Assembly (NCBI GenBank): GCA_902362705.1 | Contig: CABIXK010000001.1 | Coordinates: 273,934-337,933 of the forward strand | Origin: Rikenellaceae bacterium | GTDB taxonomy: Bacteria; Bacteroidota; Bacteroidia; Bacteroidales; Rikenellaceae | Reading direction: 5' to 3' | DNA length: 64,000 nt | Part shown: in pieces, positions 55,333 to 63,971 of the stretch | Position numbering within the stretch: the first letter of the stretch is position 1 | Layout of the letters: each line of letters starts with the position of its first letter | Program-made: the position numbers and the translations under genes | The notes under the pieces: generated by a model | Told to the model about the DNA's origin: nothing | Databases searched by the model: none | Seen by the model: the letters and a program-made list of their open reading frames with translations, nothing else

Positions 55333-56457
55333 CTATGCGTTGATCATCATCGGCATGAGCAGCATGAGGATCGAGCTCGGCTGCTTGTCGTCGTAGATGG
55401 GCTTGAAGACGCCCGCGCGGGTCGAATCGGCCAGCTCGATCACTACCGTCGGGGTCTCCATGTTGGAGAGGATCTCGATCAGGAAGGTCGACTTGAAGCC
55501 GATGAGGATGGGCTGGCCGTCGTAGCTGCACGAGATGGTCTCGTTGGCCGACATCGAGAAGTCGAGGTCCTGGGCCTTGAGGCTGATGCGGTTGTCGGCG
55601 ATGTCCATGTGGATGAGGTTGGTTGTCGGGTTGGAGCAGACGGCCACGCGGCGGATGCCGTTGACCAGCTCCTGGCGGTCGACCAGCACCTTGTTGGGGT
55701 TGGCGGCCGGGATCACGGCGTTGTAGTTGGGATAGTTGCCCTCGATCAGGCGGCAGACCAGCGTGTGGCTTTTCAGGCGGAACTGGGCGTTCTTCGAGTC
55801 GAAGGCCACGGCGATCGGGCCCTCTTCCTTGAGCAGCACCGACTTGAGCAGGTTGGCCGGCTTCTTGGGCAGGATGAACGACGCCGCGACATTGCCCGGC
55901 ACCTCGGCCTCGTATTTGACCAGCTTGTGGGCGTCGGTGCCCACGAACGTCATCGCCTCGGGCGAAAGGTTGATGTAGATGCCGTTCATCACGGGGCGCA
56001 GCTCGTCGTCGGCCGTGGCGAAGATGGTCTTGTTGATGCCGTTGACCAGCAGGTCGACGTCGACCTCCAGCTCCTTCTTCTCGGCGTTGAGCTGCGGCAC
56101 CGAGGGATAGCTCACGGCACTGGCGCCGGGGATCGAGAGCGAGCCGCTCTTCCAGTTGATGGTAATCTCCCAGCTCTTGTCGTTGACGTCGATGGTCAGC
56201 GGCAGCTCGGGGAACTCCTTGAGTGAGTCGAGCATCTGCTTGGCCGGTGCGGCCACGGTGCCTTCGCGCTCGACGCTGTCGACGCGGATCGAACCCACGA
56301 GCGTGGTTTCGAGATCCGACGAGGTGACCTTCAGCTCGTCGCCCGAGAGCTCCATGAGGAAGAAGTCGAGGATGGGAAGGGTGTTCTTATTGCTGATGAC
56401 CTTGCCCGTGGTCGCCAGAAGCGAGAGCAGAGCCGAACTCGATACGGTGAATTTCAT
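55333..56457 (-). CDS. dnaN: DNA polymerase III beta sliding clamp
   Basis: This 374-residue sliding clamp forms a ring of two three-domain subunits. Domain 1 starts MKFTVSSSALLSLLATTGKV and contains NTLPILDFFLMELSGDELKV. Domain 2 contains FVGTDAHKLVKYE and domain 3 VAVCSNPTTNLIHMDIADNR with the C-terminal ILMLLMPMMIN, part of the partner-binding groove. It is located in an operon with a nucleoside phosphorylase and an exonuclease rather than next to dnaA. Confidence 0.96.
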   Translation of the reverse strand: MKFTVSSSALLSLLATTGKVISNKNTLPILDFFLMELSGDELKVTSSDLETTLVGSIRVDSVEREGTVAAPAKQMLDSLKEFPELPLTIDVNDKSWEITINWKSGSLSIPGASAVSYPSVPQLNAEKKELEVDVDLLVNGINKTIFATADDELRPVMNGIYINLSPEAMTFVGTDAHKLVKYEAEVPGNVAASFILPKKPANLLKSVLLKEEGPIAVAFDSKNAQFRLKSHTLVCRLIEGNYPNYNAVIPAANPNKVLVDRQELVNGIRRVAVCSNPTTNLIHMDIADNRISLKAQDLDFSMSANETISCSYDGQPILIGFKSTFLIEILSNMETPTVVIELADSTRAGVFKPIYDDKQPSSILMLLMPMMINA

Positions 56458-56484
56458 AATGCAGTCTCTTATTTTTTAAACACT

Positions 56485-57369
56485 TTATTTCTGTTCCAGA
56501 GCGGCCAGTCGGTCGAGCGCCGCCGCGATCATCCGCTCGACGAAGGGGCGGTAGTCGGTGCGCGCCTGCAGGGCGACGCGCTGCGCGATGATGGTGCAGA
56601 CGGTGGCGGCGCGGTGCCCCATCAGGGCGGCCAGGCCGGCCAGCGCCGAGCCCTCCATCTCGAAGTTGGTGATGCGCCGCCCCTCGTAGCGGAACGACTC
56701 GATCTTGGCGTTGAGCTGCGGATCGTGCGGCGCCAGACGCACCCAGCGCCCCTGCGGGGCGTAGAAACCCGGGGCGGCGATGGTGATGCCCTCGCGCGCG
56801 ACGTCGCGGAAGGCCTCGAAGAGCGCCGGGTCGGCATCGACGAAGTAGGGGCGCGGCATCTTCTCGTACCACCCCGTGTGGGCGACGAAAGCCTCCTCGA
56901 GCGCCAGGTCGCACACCCGGTCGCGCCCGGCGTAGTAGCTCAGCAGGCCGTCGAAGCCGAGCGACGTGCGGGCGAAGAGCATCTCCCCCACCTCGATGTC
57001 GGGCTGGATGGCCCCCGACGTGCCCAGACGCACGAGCGTCAGGCGCTGCCGCTCGGGCAGCTCCTGCCGCGTGGCGAAGTCGACGTTGACCAGCGCATCG
57101 AGCTCCGTCATACAGATGTCGATGTTGCCGATGCCGATGCCGGTGGAGAGCACCGACATGCGACGGCCCTTGTAGCGGCCCGTCACGGTGTTGAACTCGC
57201 GGTTCGAGGCGCGGCACTCCACATGGTCGAAATGCGAGGCCACGAGCTCCACGCGGGCGGGGTCGCCCACGAGGATCACCGTGTCGGCCAGCTGCCCGGG
57301 ACGCAGGTGGAGGTGGAAGACCGAACCGTCGTCGTTGATTATCAATTCGGAAGCAGGGATCGTTCTCAT
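56485..57369 (-). CDS. Nucleoside phosphorylase (uridine phosphorylase-like)
   Basis: This 294-residue cytoplasmic enzyme is of the PNP/UDP family. Motifs: ILVGDPARVELVASHFDHVE, STGIGIGNIDICMTELDALV (phosphate/ribose binding), LVRLGTSGAIQPDIEVGEML and the base/ribose loop NFEMEGSALAGLAALMGHRA with Glu that binds ribose. It cleaves a nucleoside with phosphate; the preferred base (uridine or purine) is not certain. It is first in the leftward operon, behind a good promoter, and dnaN follows after 27 bp. Confidence 0.9.
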   Translation of the reverse strand: MRTIPASELIINDDGSVFHLHLRPGQLADTVILVGDPARVELVASHFDHVECRASNREFNTVTGRYKGRRMSVLSTGIGIGNIDICMTELDALVNVDFATRQELPERQRLTLVRLGTSGAIQPDIEVGEMLFARTSLGFDGLLSYYAGRDRVCDLALEEAFVAHTGWYEKMPRPYFVDADPALFEAFRDVAREGITIAAPGFYAPQGRWVRLAPHDPQLNAKIESFRYEGRRITNFEMEGSALAGLAALMGHRAATVCTIIAQRVALQARTDYRPFVERMIAAALDRLAALEQK

Positions 57370-57386
57370 AAATCGTCTCTCAAAGC

Positions 57387-57417
57387 TTTCATAATTGGCA
57401 TAAAAGTACTATTTTTA
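57387..57417 (+). promoter_or_regulatory. Rightward promoter of the glmM operon
   Basis: TTTC (57387-57390), 19 bp, TATTTTTA (57410-57417). It interleaves with the leftward promoter at 57401-57431, so the two cannot be occupied at once. Confidence 0.5.
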
Positions 57418-57431
57418 CATCAAATATCAAA
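57401..57431 (-). promoter_or_regulatory. Leftward promoter of the phosphorylase-dnaN operon
   Basis: On the minus strand TTTG (57431-57428), 19 bp, TACTTTTA (57408-57401), 31 bp from the start at 57369. Confidence 0.6.
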
Positions 57432-57470
57432 ATCCGGCGAACGAAACTTCTATAAACATAAGTAACCGCT

Positions 57471-58859
57471 ATGACACTCATCAAATCCATTTCGGGCATC
57501 CGCGGCACGATCGGCGGCCCCACGGGCGAAAACCTCACGCCTCCCGACGTCGTCAAGTTCACCACGGCCTACGTGCGTCTGATCGCCGAGCGCACCTCGG
57601 GGCACCGGCCCACGATCGTCGTGGGGCGCGACGCCCGCATCTCGGGCGAGACGGTCTCGCACCTGGTCATCGGCACCCTGCTGGCCGCCGGCGCCGACGT
57701 CGTCGACGCGGGGCTCTGCACCACGCCGGGCACCGAAATGGCCGTCATCACGAAGCAGGCCGACGGCGGCATCATCATCACCGCCTCGCACAACCCCCGC
57801 CAGTGGAACGCCCTGAAGCTGCTCAACGCCGACGGCGAGTTCCTCTCCGACGCCGAGGGCAAGCGCGTGCTGACGATGGCCGAGGAGTGCGACTACGACT
57901 ACCCCTCGGTAGACGAGATCGGCCATGTCGTAGCCGCGGAGGAGTGCAACGACGACCACATCCGCCGCGTCCTGGCCCTGCCGCTCGTCGACGTCGAGGC
58001 GGTGCGCGCGCGGAAGTTCCGCGTGGTGGTCGACGCCGTCAACTCGGTGGGCGGCATCGTCATGCCCCGTCTGCTGCGCGAGCTGGGCTGCGAGGTGGTG
58101 GAGCTCAACTGCGACCCCACGGGCGAGTTCGCCCACAACCCCGAGCCGCTGCCCGAGAACCTTACGGAGATCTCGCAGGCGATCGCGCGCGAGCGCGCCG
58201 ACCTGGGCATCGTCGTCGACCCCGACGTCGACCGTCTGGCCTTCGTGTCGGAGGACGGCTCGATGTTCGTCGAGGAGTATACGCTCGTGGCCGTGGCCGA
58301 CTATGTGCTCTCGGCTCGGACGGGCAACACGGTGTCGAACCTCTCCTCGTCGCGCGCGCTGCGCGACGTCACGGAGCGCCACGGCGGCTCGTACAGCGCC
58401 TCGGCCGTGGGCGAGGTGAACGTGGTGGCCGAGATGAAGCGCACGGGCGCCGTCATCGGCGGCGAGGGCAACGGTGGCGTGATCTACCCCGAGCTGCACT
58501 ACGGCCGCGACGCGCTGGTCGGCACGGCCCTCTTCCTCACCTTCCTGGCCAAGCGGGGCGGCACGATGACGCAGCTGCGCGCCACCTACCCCGCCTACTT
58601 CTCGTCGAAGAACAAGATCCAGCTCACGCCCTCGATCGACGTCAACAAGGTGCTGTGCCGGATCAAGGAGCGCTACGCCGGCGAGCGGGTCAACGACATC
58701 GACGGCGTGAAGATCGACTTCGCCGAGAACTGGGTGCACCTGCGCAAATCCAATACCGAACCGATCATCCGCGTCTACACCGAAGCCAAGTCGATGGCCG
58801 AGGCCGAGGCGCTGGCCCATCGCTTCATCGGCGAAATCGAGGAGATCTGCAAACTCTGA
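57471..58859 (+). CDS. glmM: Phosphoglucosamine mutase-like phosphohexomutase
   Basis: This 462-residue cytoplasmic enzyme converts glucosamine-6-phosphate to glucosamine-1-phosphate for cell-wall UDP-GlcNAc (assignment by family). It has the N-terminal start SISGIRGTIGGPTGENLTP, the catalytic phosphoserine loop GIIITASHNPRQWNALKLLN, the Mg2+ loop VVDPDVDRLAFVSEDG, the sugar-binding loop GGEGNGGVIYPELHYGRDAL and the phosphate-binding tail LRKSNTEPIIRVYTEA. Other members use mannose or glucose phosphates, so specificity is likely but not proven. It heads a four-gene operon. Confidence 0.88.
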   Translation: MTLIKSISGIRGTIGGPTGENLTPPDVVKFTTAYVRLIAERTSGHRPTIVVGRDARISGETVSHLVIGTLLAAGADVVDAGLCTTPGTEMAVITKQADGGIIITASHNPRQWNALKLLNADGEFLSDAEGKRVLTMAEECDYDYPSVDEIGHVVAAEECNDDHIRRVLALPLVDVEAVRARKFRVVVDAVNSVGGIVMPRLLRELGCEVVELNCDPTGEFAHNPEPLPENLTEISQAIARERADLGIVVDPDVDRLAFVSEDGSMFVEEYTLVAVADYVLSARTGNTVSNLSSSRALRDVTERHGGSYSASAVGEVNVVAEMKRTGAVIGGEGNGGVIYPELHYGRDALVGTALFLTFLAKRGGTMTQLRATYPAYFSSKNKIQLTPSIDVNKVLCRIKERYAGERVNDIDGVKIDFAENWVHLRKSNTEPIIRVYTEAKSMAEAEALAHRFIGEIEEICKL

Positions 58860-58864
58860 AGAGG

Positions 58865-59293
58865 ATGAAGATGAAGACGACCCGCCTCCTGCTGCTCGCC
58901 GCAGCATCGCTGACGTTGGCCGCCTGCGGGAGCACCCCGCAGCGCCCGGCATCCGCGCAGGCCGACATGCACAACGCCGAGAACGCGCTCGACTACCTGG
59001 GTACCTACGAAGGCACCCTGCCGGCCGCCGACTGCCCGGGCATCGTGACGGCGCTGACGCTCAACGCCGACGGCACCTACGACCTGCATATGAAATACAT
59101 CGACCGCGAGACGGAGTTCGACGAGCGCGGCGCATTCGCCGTCGGGGAGAACCTGCTGACGCTCTCGCGGCCCGACGGCGGTCCCGAAAAGTACTACAAG
59201 GTCGAGGAGAACCGCCTGCGGATGCTCGACGCGGAGCGAAACCCCGTATCGGGCGAACTGGCGGAGCATTACGTACTGCAAAAAAAACGATAA
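58865..59293 (+). CDS. NlpE-like small lipoprotein
   Basis: This 142-residue protein (142 from ATG 58865, 140 from the ATG at 58871) has a lipoprotein signal (RLLLLAAASLTLAAC). The mature part resembles the NlpE N-terminal domain: LDYLGTYEGTLPAADCPGIV, LTLNADGTYDLHMKYIDRE and a small barrel with FAVGENLLTLSR. In enterobacteria NlpE signals surface stress and copper; no C-x-x-C motif is seen here, only one Cys in the mature domain (ADCPG) besides the lipid-bearing one. It lies 5 bp after glmM and 1 bp before the dipeptidase gene. Confidence 0.82.
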   Translation: MKMKTTRLLLLAAASLTLAACGSTPQRPASAQADMHNAENALDYLGTYEGTLPAADCPGIVTALTLNADGTYDLHMKYIDRETEFDERGAFAVGENLLTLSRPDGGPEKYYKVEENRLRMLDAERNPVSGELAEHYVLQKKR

Positions 59294-59294
59294 A

Positions 59295-60662
59295 ATGAAG
59301 CAAGCGAAAGTTTATATCGAAGCGAACAAGGATCGCTTCCTCAACGAGTTGTTCGACCTGCTGCGCATTCCCTCGATCAGCGCCCAGTCGGAGCACAAAC
59401 CCGACATGCAGCGCTGCGCCGAGTTCCTGGCCGCAGCGCTGGTCGGAGCGGGCGCAGACCGCGCAGAGGTGATGCCCACCGAGGGCAATCCGGTGGTCTA
59501 CGCCGAGAAAACGGTCGACCCGGCGGCCCGCACCGTGCTCGTCTACGGCCACTACGACGTGATGCCCGTGGATCCGCGCGGCGAATGGCGCACCGACCCC
59601 TTCGAGCCGGTCGTGGAGAACGGCCGCATCTGGGCCCGCGGCGCCGACGACGACAAGGGGCAGCTGTGGATGCACGCCAAGGCCTTCGAGGCGATGTGCG
59701 CCACCGGCACGCTCCCCTGCAACGTCAAGTTCATGCTCGAGGGCGAGGAGGAGATCGGCTCGGCGAGCCTCTACAAGTTCTGCGAGGAGCACAAGGAGCT
59801 GCTGCGCGCCGACATCATCCTGGTGTCGGACACGTCGATGATCTCGATGGATACCCCCTCCATTACCTGCGGGTTGCGCGGTCTTACCTACATGGAGGTC
59901 GAGGTCGAGGGGCCCAACAAGGACCTCCACTCGGGTCTCTTCGGCGGCGCGGTGGCCAACCCGGCCAACGTGCTGGCGCGTCTGGTCGCGGGGCTCGTCG
60001 ACGAGCACGGCCACGTGACGATCGAGGGCTTCTACGACGACGTGCGCGAGCTCTCGGCCCCGGAGCGCGAGGCCTTCAACCGGGCGCCGTTCGACATGGA
60101 GGCCTACAAGCGGGCGCTCGACATCGACGACGTCGAGGGCGAGGAGGGCTACACGACCATCGAGCGCACGGGCATCCGCCCCTCGCTCGACGTCAACGGC
60201 ATCTGGGGCGGCTACATCGGCGAGGGTACCAAGACGGTGATCCCGTCGAAGGCCACGGCCAAGATCTCGATGCGTCTGGTGCCCAATCAGGACTACCGCC
60301 GCATCGCCGAGCTCTTCCAGCGCCACTTCGAGCGCGTCGCCCCGGCGAGCGTCAAGGTGACGGTGCGCGCGCTGCACGGCGGCATGCCCTACGTCGCGCC
60401 GACCGACATGCCCGCCTACAAGGCGGCCGAGCGGGCCATCGAGGAGACCTTCGGCAAGAAGCCCCTGCCCTTCTACTCGGGCGGGTCGATACCCATCATC
60501 AGCGGCTTCGAACGGATCCTGGGCATCAAATCGCTGCTCATAGGCTTCGGTCTTGCGGAGGACGCCATCCACTCGCCCAACGAGAGCTACGGCCTCGACC
60601 AGTTCTTCCGGGGCGTGGAGACCATTCCGCTCTTCTACAAATATTTCGCTCGACAGCAGTAA
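59295..60662 (+). CDS. M20-family metallodipeptidase
   Basis: This 455-residue cytoplasmic zinc peptidase has the metal-binding motifs VLVYGHYDVMPVDPRGEW (His, Asp) and WARGADDDKGQLWMHAKA (bridging Asp). MLEGEEEIGSASLYKFCEEH carries the general base Glu-Glu, and LIGFGLAEDAIHSPNESYGL carries the C-terminal His. The lid domain with LHSGLFGGAVANPANVLARL indicates the PepV/CNDP-like dipeptidase group. It ends with a 1-bp overlap onto the next start (TAATG). Confidence 0.93.
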   Translation: MKQAKVYIEANKDRFLNELFDLLRIPSISAQSEHKPDMQRCAEFLAAALVGAGADRAEVMPTEGNPVVYAEKTVDPAARTVLVYGHYDVMPVDPRGEWRTDPFEPVVENGRIWARGADDDKGQLWMHAKAFEAMCATGTLPCNVKFMLEGEEEIGSASLYKFCEEHKELLRADIILVSDTSMISMDTPSITCGLRGLTYMEVEVEGPNKDLHSGLFGGAVANPANVLARLVAGLVDEHGHVTIEGFYDDVRELSAPEREAFNRAPFDMEAYKRALDIDDVEGEEGYTTIERTGIRPSLDVNGIWGGYIGEGTKTVIPSKATAKISMRLVPNQDYRRIAELFQRHFERVAPASVKVTVRALHGGMPYVAPTDMPAYKAAERAIEETFGKKPLPFYSGGSIPIISGFERILGIKSLLIGFGLAEDAIHSPNESYGLDQFFRGVETIPLFYKYFARQQ

Positions 60663-61444
60663 TGTACGGCGATTACCTCGACCTGGCCGTCCGCGCGGCG
60701 CGCGCCGCCGGCGAGATCCAGCGCTCCTACTTCCGGGGCGGCGATCTGATGATCCGCACCAAATCGAACCCGAGCGACGTGGTGACCCGCGCCGACCGCG
60801 AGAGCGAGGAGGCGATCGCACGCATGATCGCCTCGCGCTACCCCGACCACGCCCTGCTGGGCGAGGAGGGCGGCGACCGGGGCTCGGCCGCGAGCGAGTG
60901 GCGGTGGGTCGTCGACCCGCTCGACGGCACGACCAACTACAGCCAGGGGCTGCCCGTCTTCGCCGTCTCCATAGCGCTCCGGCACTGCGGCGAGACGGTC
61001 GCGGGCGCGGTCGACGCTCCCTGGCTCGACGAGCTCTACACCGCCGTGAAGGGTGGCGGAGCCTGGCTGCATCGGGGCGCAGATGCTCCGCGGCGGCTGC
61101 ACGTGGGCGGCAAGGAGCGGCTGGCGACCTCTGTCCTCGGTACGGGCTTCCCCTACGACAAGGACGTCGACCCCGACAACAACAGCGACAACCTGGCCCG
61201 CATACTCCCCCACGTGCGCGACATCCGCCGCATGGGCGCCGCGGCCTACGACCTGTGCTGCATCGCTTCGGGCACGCTGGACGGCTACTGGGAGCTGGCG
61301 CTGCACGAGTGGGACGTCTGCGCCGGCGAGCTGATCGTGCGCGAGGCCGGCGGCGTGATCCACCCCCTGCGCGAGGGGCGCGGGGTCTCGATCGCGGCGG
61401 GCAACCGGGCCATAGTGCAGGAGATGCTGAAGTACATACGCTAA
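60662..61444 (+). CDS. Inositol monophosphatase-family phosphatase
   Basis: This 260-residue Mg2+-dependent phosphatase has metal ligands in ALLGEEGGDRG (Glu-Glu) and WVVDPLDGTTNYSQGLPVFA (DPLDGTTN signature), and HEWDVCAGELIVREAGGVIH (WD motif). The family includes inositol monophosphatase, CysQ (3'-phosphoadenosine) and sugar phosphatases; this one cannot be assigned further from sequence. It is last in the glmM operon, before a strong terminator. Confidence 0.92.
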   Translation: MYGDYLDLAVRAARAAGEIQRSYFRGGDLMIRTKSNPSDVVTRADRESEEAIARMIASRYPDHALLGEEGGDRGSAASEWRWVVDPLDGTTNYSQGLPVFAVSIALRHCGETVAGAVDAPWLDELYTAVKGGGAWLHRGADAPRRLHVGGKERLATSVLGTGFPYDKDVDPDNNSDNLARILPHVRDIRRMGAAAYDLCCIASGTLDGYWELALHEWDVCAGELIVREAGGVIHPLREGRGVSIAAGNRAIVQEMLKYIR

Positions 61445-61447
61445 ACG

Positions 61448-61481
61448 AAAAAAGGGCGGGAGTTCGACTCCCGCCCTTTTT
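61448..61481. terminator. Bidirectional terminator between convergent genes
   Basis: AAAAAAGGGCGGGAGT and ACTCCCGCCCTTTTT pair around TCG, with T and A runs flanking. Confidence 0.9.
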
Positions 61482-61500
61482 CTTTGCCTCGGCCGGCGCG

Positions 61501-63261
61501 TCAGCGCGCCAGCTCGTTGAGCAGCTCTTTCGACGCGTTGAGCGTCTGCTGCCACCCCGCGAAGGGCATGCGGTCGCCGCAGGCGGCGATGGCAGTCTCG
61601 AGGCGCTCGGCCTTGGCACGCGCCTCGGGTGTGTCGGCGGCGGCCAGCTCGCTGCGCAGCTGCGTGGCCTTGACCCAATCCTGGATACCTTCGCGCAGGC
61701 GCTCGAAGCGGATAGACGAGCGACCCTCGGGATAGACCACGTAGGTATCGCCCGCAGCCCAGTTGCGGAAGCGCGAATCGCGGATCGGGTCGGCCGTCCA
61801 CGAGTTGTAGGCCCAGCGCAGGAAGCCGTCGTAGTCGTGCGCCAGAGCGAACCAGCTCAGGTAGACCGCCTCGAGCGGCTGCGACGAGGTGTAGGTGTTG
61901 GGGAAGCCCGACGAGCAGCAGACATAGTAGGTCGAGACCTTGCCCTCGGCGCGGCGGCCGAGGATGTCGGCCGGATCCATGTCGGCGAAGATGCTCACGC
62001 ACATGTCCTGGATCTGCGGATAGCGGCGATAGGAGAAGTGGTTGTCGGCCAGCGCGATGCCCAGCTCGGGCGCCGTCTCCTCGAGCAGCGCCACCGCGGC
62101 CGCCATATCCTCGGGCGAACGCTCGTCCATGGCGATGTTGGTGATCCCGAGCCACCCCTTCCCGGCAAGGTGCGCCGAGAAGGCCTCGAGGAAAGGTTTC
62201 CACAGCTCGCGGAACTCGGCCGAGGCGGGAGGCGCCGAGACGGTCACCGTCTGGCCCGTCACCTCGTCGGTGTAGTGCAGCTCGCTGTTCCACGGCAGCA
62301 GCGAATAGCAGTTGATCGCCTTGTCGATGCCCAGCCCCATCATGAACTCGACCCAGCGGTCGAAGACCGTGAAGTCGTACTCCCAGCTGCCGTCGCCCAG
62401 ACGCGTCCAGACGATCATGTCGGCATAGGGGAACTCGGTCTGGCAGTTCCAGGGGTCCTTGTTGAGCGTGGCGGTGATGACCTTCTGCCCGGCCTCGGCC
62501 AGAAGGCGCATCGTGGGCTCCATGGCGCGGAAGTGGGCGTCGCTCCACATCTCCAGCCCCTCGATCTCGGCCACCGACGAGGGGTGCTGCCACAGGTCGA
62601 GGTGGTAGGCCCACTCCGACGGGGGCGGCAGCAGCCGGTCGACGACCTCCAGCTCGAGGTCGAGCTGCTGCTCGAAGCCCTTGGCAGCAACCTCTACCGT
62701 CGAGCGGTAGCGGCCCGGCTGCGCGTCGGCCGGGATGTCGACGGTGATCCACACCGGGCGCAGCGTCGCGGCGGCCAGATCGAGCGTCGCCTCCTCGCTC
62801 AGCAGGTCGGGCTCCAGGTGCGCGGGATTGTCGGCCGGGCGGGCGCCGCACGGCATCTCGGGCAGGAAGCTGTCCGAGATGACATACTTGACGAAGCGGG
62901 CGCGGCCGATGCCGGCGAGCTTGGCACCGCTGTCGGAGGTGAAGTCGCCGACCGTGCAGCGCAGCCCCTCCAGCCCCTCGGCCGTCCACACGACCAGCTG
63001 GGCCGAGAGCCGCTCGCCGCGCCAGCCCGCGAGCGTCGCCCCGTCGCGCTGCTCGCCCAGGAAGGGCACGGCGCGGGGATAGCGCACGTCGACGGAGCCG
63101 AACGAGGCGCGGGTGCCCGCCACGTCGCTCCACAGCGTCGCGTCGGTCGCCACCAGGTCGGCCGGTTCGGTCCAGTCGAGGCGCGAGGTGTCGGCGGGCG
63201 CACTGCCTCCGCCGCAGGCCGCCAGCAGCAGGGCGGCACAGGATAAATAGGTGTTTTTCAT
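61501..63261 (-). CDS. DUF4091-family glycoside-hydrolase-like lipoprotein
   Basis: This 586-residue lipoprotein (MKNTYLSCAALLLAAC, Cys16) matches DUF4091-type proteins, which have a beta-sandwich N-terminal part (about 30-225) and a GH-like barrel with the C-terminal DUF4091 domain. Visible motifs are WITVDIPADAQPGRYRSTVE, WAYHLDLWQHPSSVAEIEGL, NIAMDERSPEDM (candidate catalytic Asp-Glu), FLRWAYNSWTADPIRDSRF and GDTYVVYPEGRSSIRFERL. The family is linked to host or plant glycan breakdown, but the substrate is unknown. It starts 29 bp after the DUF2461 gene. Confidence 0.87.
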   Translation of the reverse strand: MKNTYLSCAALLLAACGGGSAPADTSRLDWTEPADLVATDATLWSDVAGTRASFGSVDVRYPRAVPFLGEQRDGATLAGWRGERLSAQLVVWTAEGLEGLRCTVGDFTSDSGAKLAGIGRARFVKYVISDSFLPEMPCGARPADNPAHLEPDLLSEEATLDLAAATLRPVWITVDIPADAQPGRYRSTVEVAAKGFEQQLDLELEVVDRLLPPPSEWAYHLDLWQHPSSVAEIEGLEMWSDAHFRAMEPTMRLLAEAGQKVITATLNKDPWNCQTEFPYADMIVWTRLGDGSWEYDFTVFDRWVEFMMGLGIDKAINCYSLLPWNSELHYTDEVTGQTVTVSAPPASAEFRELWKPFLEAFSAHLAGKGWLGITNIAMDERSPEDMAAAVALLEETAPELGIALADNHFSYRRYPQIQDMCVSIFADMDPADILGRRAEGKVSTYYVCCSSGFPNTYTSSQPLEAVYLSWFALAHDYDGFLRWAYNSWTADPIRDSRFRNWAAGDTYVVYPEGRSSIRFERLREGIQDWVKATQLRSELAAADTPEARAKAERLETAIAACGDRMPFAGWQQTLNASKELLNELAR

Positions 63262-63290
63262 TGAAAATAGAGTGTTTGATTCGATAGTAA

Positions 63291-63971
63291 TTACATCATC
63301 TCTTCGTAGGCATAGCGCACGGCGCGGTTGAGCTGCCCGACGAAGGGCTGCGTGCGCCGGAACTCGGCGACGATGCGCTCGACGGCGTCGGGGCGCAGCA
63401 GCCACCCTTCGTCGACCGTACGCCCCAGACAGAAGTCCTTCTGCCGCAGCAGCTCCTCGTGGGGCGACCCGGCAGGGAAGCCCGCGGGGTTGCGCTTGAG
63501 CCGGTTGGTCGTGTCGAGGCTGAATCCGCGGGCCGCCTCGATGTTGCGCACCAGCTCGTCGCCGCAGTCGACGACCTCGTCGCGCACCGAGCGCAGGATC
63601 GTCGGCTCGGGGCAGTAGAGCCCCGCCACCAGCATATGGCCGCCCAGCAGGCGGTCCTCCGCAGGGGATATGTGGAGGTAGTAGCCCGCATAGCCCGACT
63701 TCTTGCCTCCGGGGCAGACGAAGACGCCCACCCAGTTCTTGTAGGGCGACTTATCCTTGGAAAAGCGCGTATCGCGGGCGATGCGGTAGGTGCAGTCCTG
63801 CGGCCGCAGCCCCGCCACCGAGCCGTCGAAGGCGGCGATGCCCTCGATGAGCCGCCCGGCAAGGCGCGCGATGTCGCCCTTCACGCGCTGCCACTCGGCG
63901 CGGTGGGCGTCGAACCATGCGCGGTCGTTGTCGGCGTCGAGCCGACGCATGAAATCTATGATCCGTTCCAT
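63291..63971 (-). CDS. DUF2461-family protein (TIGR02453)
   Basis: This 226-residue cytoplasmic protein matches DUF2461: NDRAWFDAHRAEWQRVKGDI, RDTRFSKDKSPYKNWVGVF, YAGYYLHISPAEDRLLGGHM and RLKRNPAGFPAGSPHEELLR. The length is typical. The biochemical role is not established. It is upstream of, and probably co-transcribed with, the DUF4091 gene; its promoter lies at or beyond the window end (only 29 bp remain). Confidence 0.9.
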   Translation of the reverse strand: MERIIDFMRRLDADNDRAWFDAHRAEWQRVKGDIARLAGRLIEGIAAFDGSVAGLRPQDCTYRIARDTRFSKDKSPYKNWVGVFVCPGGKKSGYAGYYLHISPAEDRLLGGHMLVAGLYCPEPTILRSVRDEVVDCGDELVRNIEAARGFSLDTTNRLKRNPAGFPAGSPHEELLRQKDFCLGRTVDEGWLLRPDAVERIVAEFRRTQPFVGQLNRAVRYAYEEMM

